Positions 25,507 through 35,769 of a stretch of 64,000 nt of DNA are shown in pieces (position 1 is the stretch's first letter; every line of letters begins with the position of its first letter). Source of the stretch: Hordeum vulgare subsp. vulgare (taxonomy: Eukaryota > Streptophyta > Magnoliopsida > Poales > Poaceae). The notes below the pieces were generated by a model. The model saw only the letters and a list, made by a program, of their open reading frames with translations. It searched no databases and was not told where the DNA came from. The DNA lies in the NCBI RefSeq assembly GCF_904849725.1, contig NC_058524.1:488319763-488383762 (forward strand). Reading direction: 5' to 3'. The position numbers and the translations under genes were made by a program.

Positions 25507-26183
25507 TAACTGCACCTATTGTTCAACCACCTGATTGGAACTTGCCTTTTGAGCTCATGTGTGACGCTACCGATTATGGTGTTGGTGCTGTTCTAGGGCA
25601 AAGAGTTGATAAGAAGTTTAATGTTATTCACTACGCTAGTAAAACTCTAGACAATGCCCACAGAAACTATGCTACTACGGAAAAGGAATTTTTAGCAGTC
25701 GTGTTTGCATGTGAAAAGTTCAGGTCTTACATAGTTGATTCCAAAGTCACTATTCACACTGATCATGCTGCTATTAAGTACCTCATGGAGAAGAAGGACG
25801 CTAAACCTAGACTTATCAGATGGGTTCTCTTGCTACAAGAATTTGATTTGCACGTTGTCGACAGAAAGGGTGCTGATAACCCCGTAGCAGATAACTTGTC
25901 TAGGTTGGAGAACGTTCTTGATGACCCACAACCTATTGATGATAGCTTTCCCGATGAGCAATTGAGTGTCATCAATGCTTCACGTAGTGCACCGTGGTAT
26001 GCTGATTATGCAAACTATATCGTTGCCAAATACATACCACCTAGTTTCACATACCAGCAAAAGAAGAAATTCTTTTTTGACTTGAGACACTACTTTTGGG
26101 ATGATCCTCACCTTTATAAGGAAGGATTAGATGGTGTTATTAGACATTGTGCACCTGAACATGAACAGGGACAGATCCTATAG
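25503..26183 (+). CDS. pol: Element E RNase H and integrase zinc-binding start
   Basis: A 226-codon frame. RNase H begins with [17 protein letters not shown] near 25545, followed by [18 protein letters not shown] near 25675 and [10 protein letters not shown] near 25755. The catalytic Asp-Glu-Asp residues look present. This domain degrades the RNA of RNA:DNA hybrids. After RLENVLDD comes the linker to integrase ([19 protein letters not shown]). A TAG stop at 26181-26183 interrupts the protein just before the HHCC segment. Not an independent gene; it is the middle of pol. Confidence 0.85.
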   Translation: MITAPIVQPPDWNLPFELMCDATDYGVGAVLGQRVDKKFNVIHYASKTLDNAHRNYATTEKEFLAVVFACEKFRSYIVDSKVTIHTDHAAIKYLMEKKDAKPRLIRWVLLLQEFDLHVVDRKGADNPVADNLSRLENVLDDPQPIDDSFPDEQLSVINASRSAPWYADYANYIVAKYIPPSFTYQQKKKFFFDLRHYFWDDPHLYKEGLDGVIRHCAPEHEQGQIL

Positions 26184-27200
26184 AAGTATCACTCCGAGGC
26201 CTACGGAGGACACCATGCGGGAGATAGAACTGCACACAAGGTATTGCAATCAGGTTTCTATTGGCCCACTCTCTTCGAGGATGCCCATAAGTTTGTCTTG
26301 TCTTGTGACGAATGTCAAAGAATAGGTAATATTAGCAAACGTCAGGAAATGCCTATGAACTATTCACTTGTCATTGAACCATTTGATGTTTGGGGCTTTG
26401 ATTATATGGGACCTTTTCCAAAATCCAATGGGTATACTCACATCTTAGTTGCTGTTGATTACGTCACTAAGTGGGTAGAAGCTATCCCCACTAGTAGTGC
26501 TGATCACAACACCTCTATCAAGATGGTGAAAGAAGTTATATTCCCTAGATTTGGAGTCCCTAGATATCTAATGACCGACGATGGTTCACACTTCATTCAT
26601 GGTGCTTTCCATAAAACGCTTGCTAAGTACGATGTAAACCATAGAATTGTGTCTCCCTATCACCCTCAGTCCAGTGGTGAAGTAGAGCTAAGTAATAGAG
26701 AGATTAAACTAATTCTGCAAAAGACTATCAACAGGCCTAGAAAGAATTGGTCTAAGAAGCTCGTTGATGCACTGTAGGCTTATAGAACTGCCTATAAGAA
26801 TCCCATGGGCATGTCTCCGTACAAAATGGTGTACGATAAAGCATGTCATTTACCTCTTGAGCTAGAGCATAAAGCTTATTGGGCAATCAAAGAGCTCAAC
26901 TTTGATTTCAAACTTGCCGGTGAGAAGAGGTTATTTGATATTAGCTCGCTTGATGAGTGGAGAACTCAGGCATATGAGAATGCCAAGTTGTTCAAAGAGA
27001 AGGTTAAGAAGTGGCATGATAAGAGGATACAAAAGCGTGAGTTCAATGTAGGTGATTATGTCTTGCTATATAACTCTCTTTTAAGATTCTTTGCAGGCAA
27101 GCTTCTCTCTAAATGGGAAGGTCCCTATGTTGTTGAGGAAGTATATCGTTCCGGTGCTATCAGATCAACAACACGGAAGGTAATTGTCCGAGAGTTGTAA
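26184..27200 (+). pseudogene. pol: Element E integrase, one nonsense codon
   Basis: The HHCC zinc-binding segment (AYGGHH ... CDECQ) spans about 26190-26320. The catalytic core has aspartates in WGFDYMGPF (about 26400) and MTDDGSHF (about 26577) and a glutamate in SSGEVELSNREIK (about 26680). A TAG at 26775-26777 replaces the tryptophan seen in D (MWAYKTGYKNP). The C-terminal part (26778-27200) continues in frame with HLPLELEHKAYWAIKEL and SKWEGPYVVEEVY and no chromodomain. It would insert the cDNA into chromosomes; the premature stop makes this copy unlikely to work. Confidence 0.88.
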
Positions 27201-27663
27201 ATGGGCAGAGAATCAAGCATTATATGTCAGGTACTCCCATAAATGTTTAAAGCAATATCATCAATACCATAACTCCGGAAGAATACCTAAGGGACATTTA
27301 TCAGCCTGTTTCAGACTCCGAAAATGAAGAGGTATGTGATTCGGTAAGAAAACAGAGTCCAAAACTTTCCCAATAGGATTTTTTCTCCGTTTTGGAATAT
27401 TTGAAAAAATACAAAAAATGGAAGTACTCCGGAAAGTGCGCGAGGAGGCGACAAGCCTGCACGGCACGGGCCCAACCCCTGGCCGCGCCGTGAGGGCTTG
27501 TGGCCACCTCGCGCGCCTCCCAGACTCCGTTTTCGTGCAGGGTACTCCTTCTGGTCTGGAAAAAAATCATTATATATACTTACGTTTGGTCTGACCCCTG
27601 CATCATGCAGATTTCCTACGTTTTTCGTTTCGAGCCTATTTTCTGCCGCAGATCTAGGTCAAT
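27201..27663 (+). other. Noncoding link after element E pol
   Basis: No gene is seen. It contains a GC-rich imperfect palindrome at about 27436-27520 (GCGCGAGGAGGCGACAAGCC ... GGCTTGTGGCCACCTCGCGC) resembling the GC-rich hairpin inside the LTRs. D has a similar block at 15270-15350. Confidence 0.55.
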
Positions 27664-27978
27664 ATGTCGTCCCAGGAATCTGTGGGGGAGAACAACCTCC
27701 GTCAAATCTATGGAGAAGTTCATGCTGATCTGAAAAGGATGGAGGTCATGGAGGCTAAGGAGAGGCTACCTAAAGAAATCAAGGTCAAGGCTAAGGAGAA
27801 GGATCAGGCATGGGACGAAGTGCAATCTGTGCTCAACAAGGAAGAAGTTGAAGAAGTGGATTTCCTCCAACCTTACCTCCACCTACTGTCTACATCTTTG
27901 ACTGAACTCTTGAGGTTTTGTGAAACAACTCGTGCTCGCAATACTTGTCTCACTCGTGAAGTTGTTTTGCTGGAGTAA
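27664..27978 (+). CDS. Element E small post-pol ORF, coiled-coil-like
   Basis: 104 codons, ATG 27664, beginning MSSQESVGENNLRQIYGEV, rich in Lys and Glu, with heptad-like spacing through the middle (AKERLPKEIKVKAKEKDQAWD). The end, STSLTELLRFCETTRARN, resembles the end of the corresponding ORF in D (14713-15176), so it is a feature of the lineage. It lies about 460 bp after integrase. No transmembrane helix or signal peptide is visible, so an envelope protein is not supported. Function unknown. Confidence 0.6.
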   Translation: MSSQESVGENNLRQIYGEVHADLKRMEVMEAKERLPKEIKVKAKEKDQAWDEVQSVLNKEEVEEVDFLQPYLHLLSTSLTELLRFCETTRARNTCLTREVVLLE

Positions 27979-28259
27979 CATATCACATATCTCCAAAGAA
28001 TAAATCGAAGACTGATGGCCCTCTTGGAATCAAAGGTTGCAACAACTTCATCACCATCACCACCAAAGTAAGACAACTTAGCATTGGTATGGGCAATCCC
28101 CTTGGCTTTTGCCAAGCTTGGGGGAGTTGCCCCGGTATCGTATCACCATCACATATTTTGCCTTTACCTTTGTTTTAGTTTTCCTTTTCAGTTTTCTTTT
28201 TCTCTAGTAGTTTAAAAGTCTTAGTGTTTTAGTCTTGAGTTTTGCTTTGTGTCACCCCC
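27979..28259 (+). other. Element E 3' noncoding sequence up to H
   Basis: No coding frame. It includes an internal purine-rich CAAGCTTGGGGGAGTTG near 28120 that copies the polypurine tract motif but is not followed by an LTR. Confidence 0.5.
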
Positions 28260-28582
28260 TGTTGAGGCATAATTTATGCCTAAGTAATTTTGGTGATTGA
28301 TGACAGTACCGTACAGGACTAATCGTGTGTGTCAAGGTTTCAGGCAACATTCGTCAACGGCACAAGACGACACGACTCCTCTCTTCGGGAACGGAAGCAT
28401 GGCGCTATCCTAGATTCTCTTCATTTGAGTCATAGGAAAGCCGTACTATTAAGAGGGGATCCGTAGTGGAAAGGTTTGGGTGGAATCTATCTTTGCACAC
28501 GCACACCTCTATTTTCTCCCTTTCCTTTATCCTTGGAGCGGCCCTCGCCGTTTTGTTCTTTGCGTCTCGGCAAAATGGTCCC

Positions 28583-28912
28583 CAGCGGTAGTACCGCTGG
28601 ACTGCCAGCGGTAGTACCGCTGGCTGGCGGTAGTACCGCCCCTGGTCAGCGGTAGTACCGCTCCAGGTGTCCTGTTCCACCTACCTAGCGGTAGTTCGTG
28701 GACGGACCCTTTTGCGAAGACTTTCTCGGCGGTAGTAGTGCTTATGCACTACCAAGGGCCAGCGGTAGTACCGCTGGAAGGGCCAGCGGTAGTACCGTTG
28801 GTGCCAGCGGTAGTACCGCTGGAAGCCCCAGCGGTAGTACCGCTGCATCCAGCGGTAGTACCGCCAGGCAGCGGTAGTACCGCTCCTTCCCAGCGGTAGT
28901 ACCGCTGGATCT
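28583..28912. repeat. Palindromic minisatellite (CCAGCGGTAGTACCGCTGG)
   Basis: Eleven copies of the core CGGTAGTACC plus two degenerate ones are spaced irregularly by 2-60 bp. The full unit is a 19-bp near-perfect palindrome centred on one G, so each copy could form a small hairpin or a two-fold symmetric protein site. It lies upstream of the TATA box of H. Confidence 0.9.
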
Positions 28913-28952
28913 CGGGCAGAGAGTGGGAAAACGGTCTGAATTTTCCCCCCAC

Positions 28953-28960
28953 TATATAAA
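28953..28960 (+). promoter_or_regulatory. TATA box of solo LTR H
   Basis: TATATAAA follows CCCCCCAC and precedes a pyrimidine-rich start region. It is placed about 40 bp after the last palindromic repeat. Confidence 0.55.
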
Positions 28961-29697
28961 GGGTTCTTCTAGCTGAGGAACCCTATCTCTTACCTCTCTA
29001 AGGTCCATTGTTGCTCCACAAGCTTTAAAGTGCCCGATCTCTCTCCCTAGCCAATCAAACTTGTTGATTCTTTAGGGATTGGTTGAGAAGGCCTAGATCC
29101 ACACTTCCACCAAGAGAAAAGTTGATTCCCCCACCTATCCCTTGCGGATCTTGTTACTCTTGGGTGTTTGAGCATCCTAGACGGTTGAGGTCACCTCGAA
29201 GCCATATTCCATTGTGGTGAAGCTTCGTGGTCTTGTTGGGAGCCTCCAAGCTTTGTGTGGAGTTGCCCCAACCTTGTTTGTAAAGGTTCGGTCGCCGCCT
29301 TCAAGGGCACCTATAGTGGAATCACAGTACCTTGCATCGTGCGAGGGCGTGAGGAGAATACGGTGGCCTTAGTGGCTTTTTGGGGAGCATTGTGCCTCCA
29401 CACCGCTCCAACGGAGACGTACTTCCTGTCAAAGGGAAGGAACTTCGGTAACACATCCTCGTCTCCATCGGTTCCACTTGTGGTTATCTCTAACCTTTAC
29501 TTTGTATTTGCTTTTCCTTGTGACAATATCTTACTTGTCTTAATAGGTCTTGTTGATAGCTTCTATAGGGGTCACCTCTTTGTCATATTATTTGTGAACC
29601 CGTATAGTGTTTACCTTAACTTGTTAAGATTAATTAAAAAGTGGTCGTTGTCTATTCACCCCCCCCTCTAGCCAACCATATCGATCCTTTCACCCCC

Positions 29698-31037
29698 GAT
29701 GTATTCTTGCTCGTGAGCCATATAATAAAGAGTGTCTTAGTTGAAGGGATTTGCCTCTTGCCATGATCAAAAGAGTGAGAATAGAACAAAAGCATGAAAG
29801 ATCATGTAATGATCTTATGGGAAGTGATGGCTTCACATATAAAAATAATGAGGATTGAAACTTGTTGAGGGCAGGCAAACGTAGACCTTGGTCATTGTTG
29901 CAATTAATAGGAAGTGATAAAGAAGGAGAGGTTCACATATAAATATATCATCTGTGACACCATCTATGATTGTGAACACTCACTAAACTATTGCATGCCT
30001 AGAAGTAGATGTTGGACAAGGAAGACAATGTAATGAATTGTGTTTGCTTGGCTCTGAACAATGTTATATGATTAGAGATCCCTTAGCATGTGACGATTGC
30101 TTCCACCTCATATTAGCCAAAACTCCCGCACCAAGTAGAGAAACTACTTGTGCATCCATAAACCTTCAAACCAGTTTTGGCATGAGTGTCCACCATACCT
30201 ACCTATGGATTGAATAAGATCCCTCAAGTAAGTTGTCATCGGTGCAAGCAATAAAAATTGCTCTCATATGTATGATCTATTAGTGTGTGGAAAATAAGCT
30301 TTATACGAACCTGTGATGAGGAAGACATAAAAGCGACAGACTGCATAATAAAGTTCTTTATACCACGAGGCAATATAAAGTGACGTTCCTCCGCACTAAG
30401 AGGACACGCATCCATACCTCAAAAGCGCATGACAACCTTTGCTTCCCTCTGCGAAGGGCCTATCTTGTACCTTTACTTTTTGCCCTTGAAAGAGTCATGG
30501 TGATCTTCACCAATTCCTTACTTTGCCTTTGTCTTGCCTACCGTCACATGCTTGGGAAAGATCTATATTCATATGTCAACTTGGAGGTAGGTACTCATGA
30601 ATTATTATTGTTGACATTACCCTTGAGGTAAGCAGTTGGGAGGCAAAACTGTAAGCCCCTATCTTTCTCTGTGTCCAGCTGAAACTCTGATCTCATGTGC
30701 ACCACGTGAGTTGTAGCAATTGTAGAGAACGAAAGAATGATTGAGTATGTGGATTTGCTTTACAAGCTCTTATTTGACTCTTTTTGATGTTGTGATAGAT
30801 TGCAATTGCTTCAATGACTAAAGTCTATCGGTTGTTACTTCTCGGTAAGGTTCTTCATCCATGCTTTACTTTGTGAAGAAACTATCACTTTAGCATGAGA
30901 GATTATATCTTGGTATTGTTGTTCTGATCTTGATCATGATGCATGCATGTTCGTATCTTGTTTTGTCGACACCTCTCTCCCTAAACATGTGGACATATTT
31001 ATTGAGCTAGGCTTTCGCTTGAGGACAAGCGAGGTCT
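29698..31037 (+). other. Element E 3' untranslated region
   Basis: Noncoding; homologous to 51752-52500 of B and, inverted, to 13184-14440 of D. The 83-codon frame at 30380-30631 recurs in B, but its frame is not kept in D. Confidence 0.65.
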
Positions 31038-31051
31038 AAGCTTGGGGGAGT
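31038..31051 (+). other. Polypurine tract of element E
   Basis: AAGCTTGGGGGAGT is immediately 5' of the 3' LTR; it primes plus-strand synthesis in LTR retroelements. Confidence 0.8.
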
Positions 31052-32572
31052 TGATACGTCCATTTTGCATCATGTTTTCATGTTGATATTTATCGCTTCT
31101 TTGGCTGTTATTTCACTTCATGGTTCAATTCTTATGCCTTTTCTCTCTTATTTTGCAAGGTTTACATGAAGAGGGAGAATACCGGCAACTGGAATTCTGG
31201 CCTGAAAGTGGAGCAAAGTTGAGATACCTATTCTGCGCAACTCCAAACGCCGTAAAATCAACGGGGATTTTTTTTCCCAATTTATCAAAAATACTGGGCC
31301 GAAGAAGTGCCAGAGGGGCACCAGGGGGTGTCCACAAACCTGCACGGCGCGACCACCCCCAGGCCGCGCCATGGGGGCTTGTGGGCAGCCCACTAGCCCA
31401 CTGCCCCCCTCTTTTGCTATATGGAGGGTTCCGTCTAGAAAAAAATCAAGGAGGATCTTTTTCGTGGTTTCGCCGCCGCCACGAGGCGGAATTTGAGCAG
31501 AACCAACCTAGAGCTCCGGTAGGACGATCCTGCCGGGGAAACTTCCCTCCCGGAGGGGGAAATCATCGCCATCGTCATCACCAATACTCCAATCATCGGA
31601 GGGGACTCGTCACCATTAACATCTTCATCAGCACCATCTCATCTCCAAACCCTAGTTCATCACTTGTAACCAATCTCCGTCTCGCGACTCCGATTGGTAC
31701 TTGTAAGGTTGCTAGTAGTGTTGATTACTCTCTATAGTTGATGCTAGTTGGATTACTTGGTGGAAGAGTTTATGTTCAGATCCTTGATGCTACTCATTAC
31801 CTCTCTGATCATGAGTATGATTATGCTTTGTGAGTAGTTACTTTTGTTCCTGAGGACATGGGATAAGTCATGCTAATAATAGTCATGTGAATTTGGTATT
31901 CGTTCGGTATTTTGATATGTTGTATGTTGTTTTTCCTCTAGTGGTGTTATGTGAACGTCGACTACATAACACTTCACCATTATTTGGGCCTAGAGGAAGG
32001 CATTGGGAAGTAGTAAGTAGATGATGGGTTGCTAGAGTGACACAAGCTTAAACCCTAGTTTATGCGTTGCTTCGCAAGGGGCTGATTTGGATCCACTAGT
32101 TTAATGCTATGGTTAGACTTTGTCTTAATTCTTATTTCGTAGTTGCGGATGCTTGCGAGAGGGTTTAATCATAAGTGGGATGCTTGTCCAAGTAAGGGCA
32201 GTACCCAAGCGCCGGTCCACCCACATATCAAACTATCAAAGTAACGAACGCGAATCATATGAACATGATGAAACTAGCATGACAGAAATTCCCATGTGTC
32301 CTCGGGAGCGTTTTTCCTCCTATAAGACTTTGTCCAGGCTTGTGCCTTGCTACAAAAGGGATTGGGCCACTTTGCTGCACCGTTGCTACTTTTGTTACTT
32401 GTTTCTCGCTACGAATCATCTCACTACACAATCACTTGTTACCGACAATTTCAGTGCCTGCAGATTTTACCTTGCTGAAAACCACTTGTCAGATCCTTCT
32501 GCTCCTTGTTGGGTTCGACACTCTTACTTATCGAAAGGACTACGATTGATCCCCTATACGTGTGGGTCATGA
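31052..32572 (+). mobile_element. Element E 3' LTR
   Basis: TGATACGTCC to GGGTCATGA (the canonical CA end is changed), 1521 bp. It lacks the extra hairpin arm of the 5' LTR. Target duplication GGGCC follows. Confidence 0.9.
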
Positions 32573-32892
32573 GGGCCCACTATCCAGCAGGCCGCGCCAG
32601 GGGGGCTGGCGCACCTTCGTGCCTAGTGGGCACCTGATAGCCCCCCTGCGGTACTTCTTTCCTCCAATATTTGCTTATTACAAAATAAATCTCCATGAAG
32701 TTACAGCCCATTTGGAGATGTACACAATAGGTATCTCTGACGTACCTTTTCAAGGTCCAGAATTCCATCTGTCGGCATTCTCCCTCTTGATGTAAACCTT
32801 GCATATTATGAGAGAAAAGGCATTAGATTGGTATAATGCACAAAAATACTAAAAATAACAGTAACAAAACCTAATGCAAAATGGACGTATCA
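32573..32892 (-). mobile_element. Element D 5' LTR, part 2
   Basis: This starts with GGGCC (duplicated target of E), continues collinear with 12838-13168 of the D 3' LTR, and ends GGACGTATCA at 32892, the minus-strand LTR start. Joined with 19777-20948 it restores an LTR of about 1.49 kb. Confidence 0.85.
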
Positions 32893-33780
32893 CGAGGCTC
32901 CATGCTCCGTTGGGTGTCCACAACGGCTCGACAACAGGTTGGGGAGCAGTACACCGAGGGCTAAGAGGCAATAAAGAACCCACACGCGTGCCGAAGGTGG
33001 AGGAGTGGCCGGCATCAGGGACGGCGTCAACGTCGACAACCACGTGGTTGGAGGAGCCACCCGCGCCAATGGCTGCGACTTGCGAGACCATGTTCAAGAC
33101 CTCACCGGCGCTAATGGACGCCTTTGGGAGCGTCACCACCCCACACATCGGGGCCGTCATTGCGGGCCCTGCCATGCTGCCACTGATGCCATATCTTCAG
33201 GCGGCTGGTAGTCGCGCCGGAGTACGACGCGCACACGCTGCATGCTTGGCTACGCTTTGGAGGGCGGGCTGGGCGCCACCGTGAGGTAAGCGTCATTAGC
33301 CATTGTTTGCTGCTTCAGTCGGCTGCCAGAAGCGCGAATGTGCAGGGGCCGAGACGGGCACGGCCACTGCGGATGCGGTAGCCATTGATGCGACGAGTGA
33401 TCGAAGCCTGTGCTAGCGCATGGCTAAGGGAAGTCGTTGCATCCGCTGTAGTGGCGAGGGCCCAAGGTACCATTCATATTGAATTACAAAAAACCACTAC
33501 ATTTGCATGTGCCGAGGAGAATTGACACCACATTCATTGCTCGTCGCAAAAAACCACAAACTTCACTCTAATTTTTTCAATATACACAAATGAGATAGTT
33601 GCATCCCTAAGTACGATTACCGATAGAACGGGACCACATGTCGGGTGCCATGTAGGATGATTGTAATGGTCAGCGAGTGACAACCGTTAGGGCGGGCTAG
33701 GTCATAAATGAATCACCGCGCGTACAACAACTCACTCTACTCCACTCGCTCTCTCTCTCTACTCTCCCTTCATGCCCCCT
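32893..33780. other. Unassigned sequence, GC-rich then AT-rich
   Basis: 32893-33470 is GC-rich with many CG dinucleotides and a plus frame (32874-33284) that begins inside the neighbouring LTR; the product has no motif I recognise. It could be a captured gene fragment. 33470-33780 is AT-richer with two AAAAAACCAC motifs (about 33489 and 33548) and a CTCTCTCT run, and it appears to be upstream sequence of the GRF gene or the MULE end. No gene is called. Confidence 0.4.
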
Positions 33781-35701
33781 TGTTGAAAATATGCCCTAGA
33801 GGCAATAATAAAGTGATAATTATTATATTTCCTTGTTCATGAGAATCTTTATTATCCATGCTAGAATTGTATTGATTGGAAACTCAAATACATGTGTGGA
33901 TACATAGAAAACACCTTGTCCCTAGTTAGCCTCTAAAGGACCAGCTCGTTGATCAAAGATGGTCAAGGTTTCCTCGCCATAGACATGAGTTGTCATTTGA
34001 TAATGGGATCACATCATTAAGAGAATGATGTGATGGACAAGACCCAAAATATAATGTAGAATATGTTCATGTCAGTTTATTCCTAATGTTTTCTGCATGT
34101 CAAGTCTCTATTCTTCTGACCATGAGATCATGCAACTCACCGACACCAGAGGAGTACCTTATGTGTATCCAACGTTGCAACGTAATTGGGTGACTATAAA
34201 GGTGCTCTACGCATATCTTCGCGGGTATCTGTTGAGTTGGCATGGATCAAGGCAGGGAATTGTCACTCCGAGTGATGGAGAGGTATCTCAGGGCCCACTC
34301 GATAATACATTATCACAACAAGCTTGCAAGAAATGTGACTAAAGAATTAGCCACGGGATCTTGTGTTACGAAACGAGTAAAGAGACTTGTCGATAATGAG
34401 GTTGAACTAGGTATGCATATACCGACAATCGAATCTCGGGCAAGTAACATACCAATGGACAAAGGGAACATTATACGGGGTTGATTGTATCCTTGACATC
34501 GTGGTTCGACCGACAAAGATCTTCATAGAATATGTAGGAGCCAATATGGGCATCCAGGCCCCTCTATTGGTTATTGACCGGAGAGTGTATCAGTCATGTA
34601 TGCATAGTTCTCGAACCCGTAGGGTCTACACACTTAAGGTTCGATGATGATTGGGTACTAATGAGTTATGTGTGGTGGTAATCGAAAGGTGTTCGGAGTC
34701 CCGGATGACATCCCGAACATCAAGAGGAGATTCGGAATGGTCCGGAGGTAAAGACTGATGTATAGGAAGTTTGTATTCGAGGTCCGGAAAAGTTCTAGGA
34801 TATTCCGGTTTTGTGAAGGGAGTGTCAGAAGTGTTCTGGGGGTCCATCAGGGGGGGTCCACCTGCCCTGGAGGGCCCCATGGGCTGTGAGAGGAGGCTCG
34901 CCAGCCCCTGGTGGGCTAGCCAACCCTCCCTCCAGGGCCCATGCGGTCGAATGCAAGAAGGAAGGCAGGCCCAAGGGTTGTGCCACCCTTCCCTGGGTGG
35001 CAAGCCACCTTGGGCGCCGCCCCAAGCCCTAGGGGCAGGGACGGACCTAGAAAAAATATATTTGCCGGGGTCATGTCTATGTCAATGGGGTCATATTTAA
35101 TAAATATAAAAGTGTTTAATACTAAATTAATGAAGGGTTTCCTATTTTCACTAGGTCAATTGACCCCTATGCCCACAAGGCATCTTCGTCCCTACCTAGG
35201 GGAAACCCTAGGGGCCGCCGGCCTCCAACCCTCCTCCTATATATATGTGAGGAGAGGGATGGCTGCAACACCCAATGCCACGGCGCAACCTATCCCTCTT
35301 CCTCTAGATCGTCTGCTCCTCTAAATATTTCGGTAGTGCTTGGCGAAGTCCTGCCGGGATAGCTACTCCAGCACCAACGTCACGCCGATGCATTGCCGGG
35401 GAACTCATCTACCACTCCACCCTTGCTTGCTGGATCGAGGAGGCGGAGATGTCATCAAGCTGCACGTCTGCTGAACACGGAGGTGTCGTCCGTTTGGTGC
35501 TCGATCGGAAAGTTCATGGGACGAATCATGATAGGATCGCAAAAACGTACCACTACATCAACCGCGTTCTTTAACACTTCCGCTTAGAGATATACGAGGG
35601 CATGTAGACACAATCTCTCCTCTCGTAGATGTGCATCTCCTAGATTTATCTTGGTGAGCGTAGGATTTTTTTTTTTGTTTCCCATGCAACGTTCCCCTAC
35701 A
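33781..35701 (+). mobile_element. Solo copia LTR F
   Basis: TGTTGAAAATATGCCC to CCCCTACA, 1921 bp, flanked by CCCCT at 33776-33780 and 35702-35706. It is the same family as the LTRs of G. No internal region, so it is a solo LTR formed by LTR-LTR recombination. Its length exceeds that of G's LTR mainly because of an internal ~160-bp MITE. Confidence 0.92.
35036..35194 (+). mobile_element. hAT-like MITE inside solo LTR F
   Basis: 159 bp starting CAGGGACGGACC and ending in CGTCCCTAC, giving short terminal inverted repeats. It is flanked by the 8-bp duplication CCTAGGGG (35028-35035 and 35195-35202). The LTRs of G lack this block at the same place (CCCTAGGG ... CCCTAGGGCG). 8-bp duplications and CAGGG-type ends fit hAT-derived nonautonomous elements. 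Confidence 0.75.
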
Positions 35702-35769
35702 CCCCTCCCCTCGCTCTCGCTGCCGCGCCGCTCACTACCGAGCCAGTGTGACTTTGCTGCCTTTTAGTG

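Larger units (their letters stand above)
28260..29692 (+). mobile_element. Solo LTR H with palindromic minisatellite
   Basis: It starts TGTTGAGGCATAAT and ends GATCCTTTCA, with the target duplication CCCCC at 28255-28259 and 29693-29697. No internal domain is present: 1433 bp of LTR-like sequence with its own TATA box, so it is a solo LTR left after LTR-LTR recombination. The flanking E sequence is continuous across it. The 138-codon frame at 29255-29671 lies in the likely transcribed LTR part and is not a gene. Confidence 0.85.
20949..32572 (+). mobile_element. Athila-type gypsy retrotransposon E, structurally complete
   Basis: LTRs are at 20949-22495 and 31052-32572, PBS at 22507-22524, gag-pro and pol at 22602-27200, a small 3' ORF at 27664-27978 and the polypurine tract at 31038-31051. 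The 5-bp target duplication GGGCC lies at 20944-20948 and 32573-32577, inside the LTR of D. Solo LTR H interrupts the 3' noncoding part; without it E is about 10.2 kb. The pol region has several frameshifts and two nonsense codons, so the copy is not autonomous. It resembles Sabrina/WHAM-like families (recollection, not searched). Confidence 0.93.
11656..32892 (-). mobile_element. Athila-type gypsy retrotransposon D, minus strand, interrupted by E
   Basis: On the minus strand the order is 5' LTR (32892-32573 joined to 20948-19777), PBS (19765-19748), gag, protease, RT, RNase H, integrase, a post-pol ORF, purine tract and 3' LTR (13168-11656). Element E (20949-32572) splits the 5' LTR with a GGGCC duplication. 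Without E the element is about 9.6 kb. The coding region is heavily decayed. The outer flanks (GTATG before 11656, CGAGG after 32892) do not match, so no target-site duplication is evident. Confidence 0.88.

Noticed and set aside
28120..28140. Polypurine tract of E at 28120
   Set aside because: It is not followed by an LTR; the functional tract is at 31038-31051.
28583..28912. CRISPR-like array
   Set aside because: Spacers are irregular and short, the unit is a palindrome inside a plant LTR, and there are no cas genes.
28749..28952. Minus-strand repeat protein with GTTAG units
   Set aside because: It is the translation of the palindromic minisatellite, not a protein-coding gene.
29255..29671. 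138-codon ORF in solo LTR H
   Set aside because: It lies inside an LTR with no internal region; composition and position suggest a chance frame.
30380..30631. An 83-codon frame in E's 3' noncoding region, also in B (51843-52094) and partly in D (13635-13823), as a conserved small gene
   Set aside because: The frame agrees only between E and B, which are close relatives. In D the homologous DNA is read in a different frame at its start, so DNA similarity, not coding, explains it.
11646..32900. GAGCATGG / CCATGCTC similarity in the two flanks of element D as a target-site feature
   Set aside because: The match is inverted and short; target duplications are direct repeats. Probably chance.
32874..33284. 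136-codon GC-rich ORF as a host gene
   Set aside because: It starts within D's LTR, shows no recognisable domain, and open frames are expected in CpG-rich DNA. Kept only as a possible gene fragment.
33480..33560. Terminal inverted repeat of the MULE (AAAAAACCAC motifs)
   Set aside because: I found no matching inverted sequence at the right side up to 64000, so the element end cannot be claimed.
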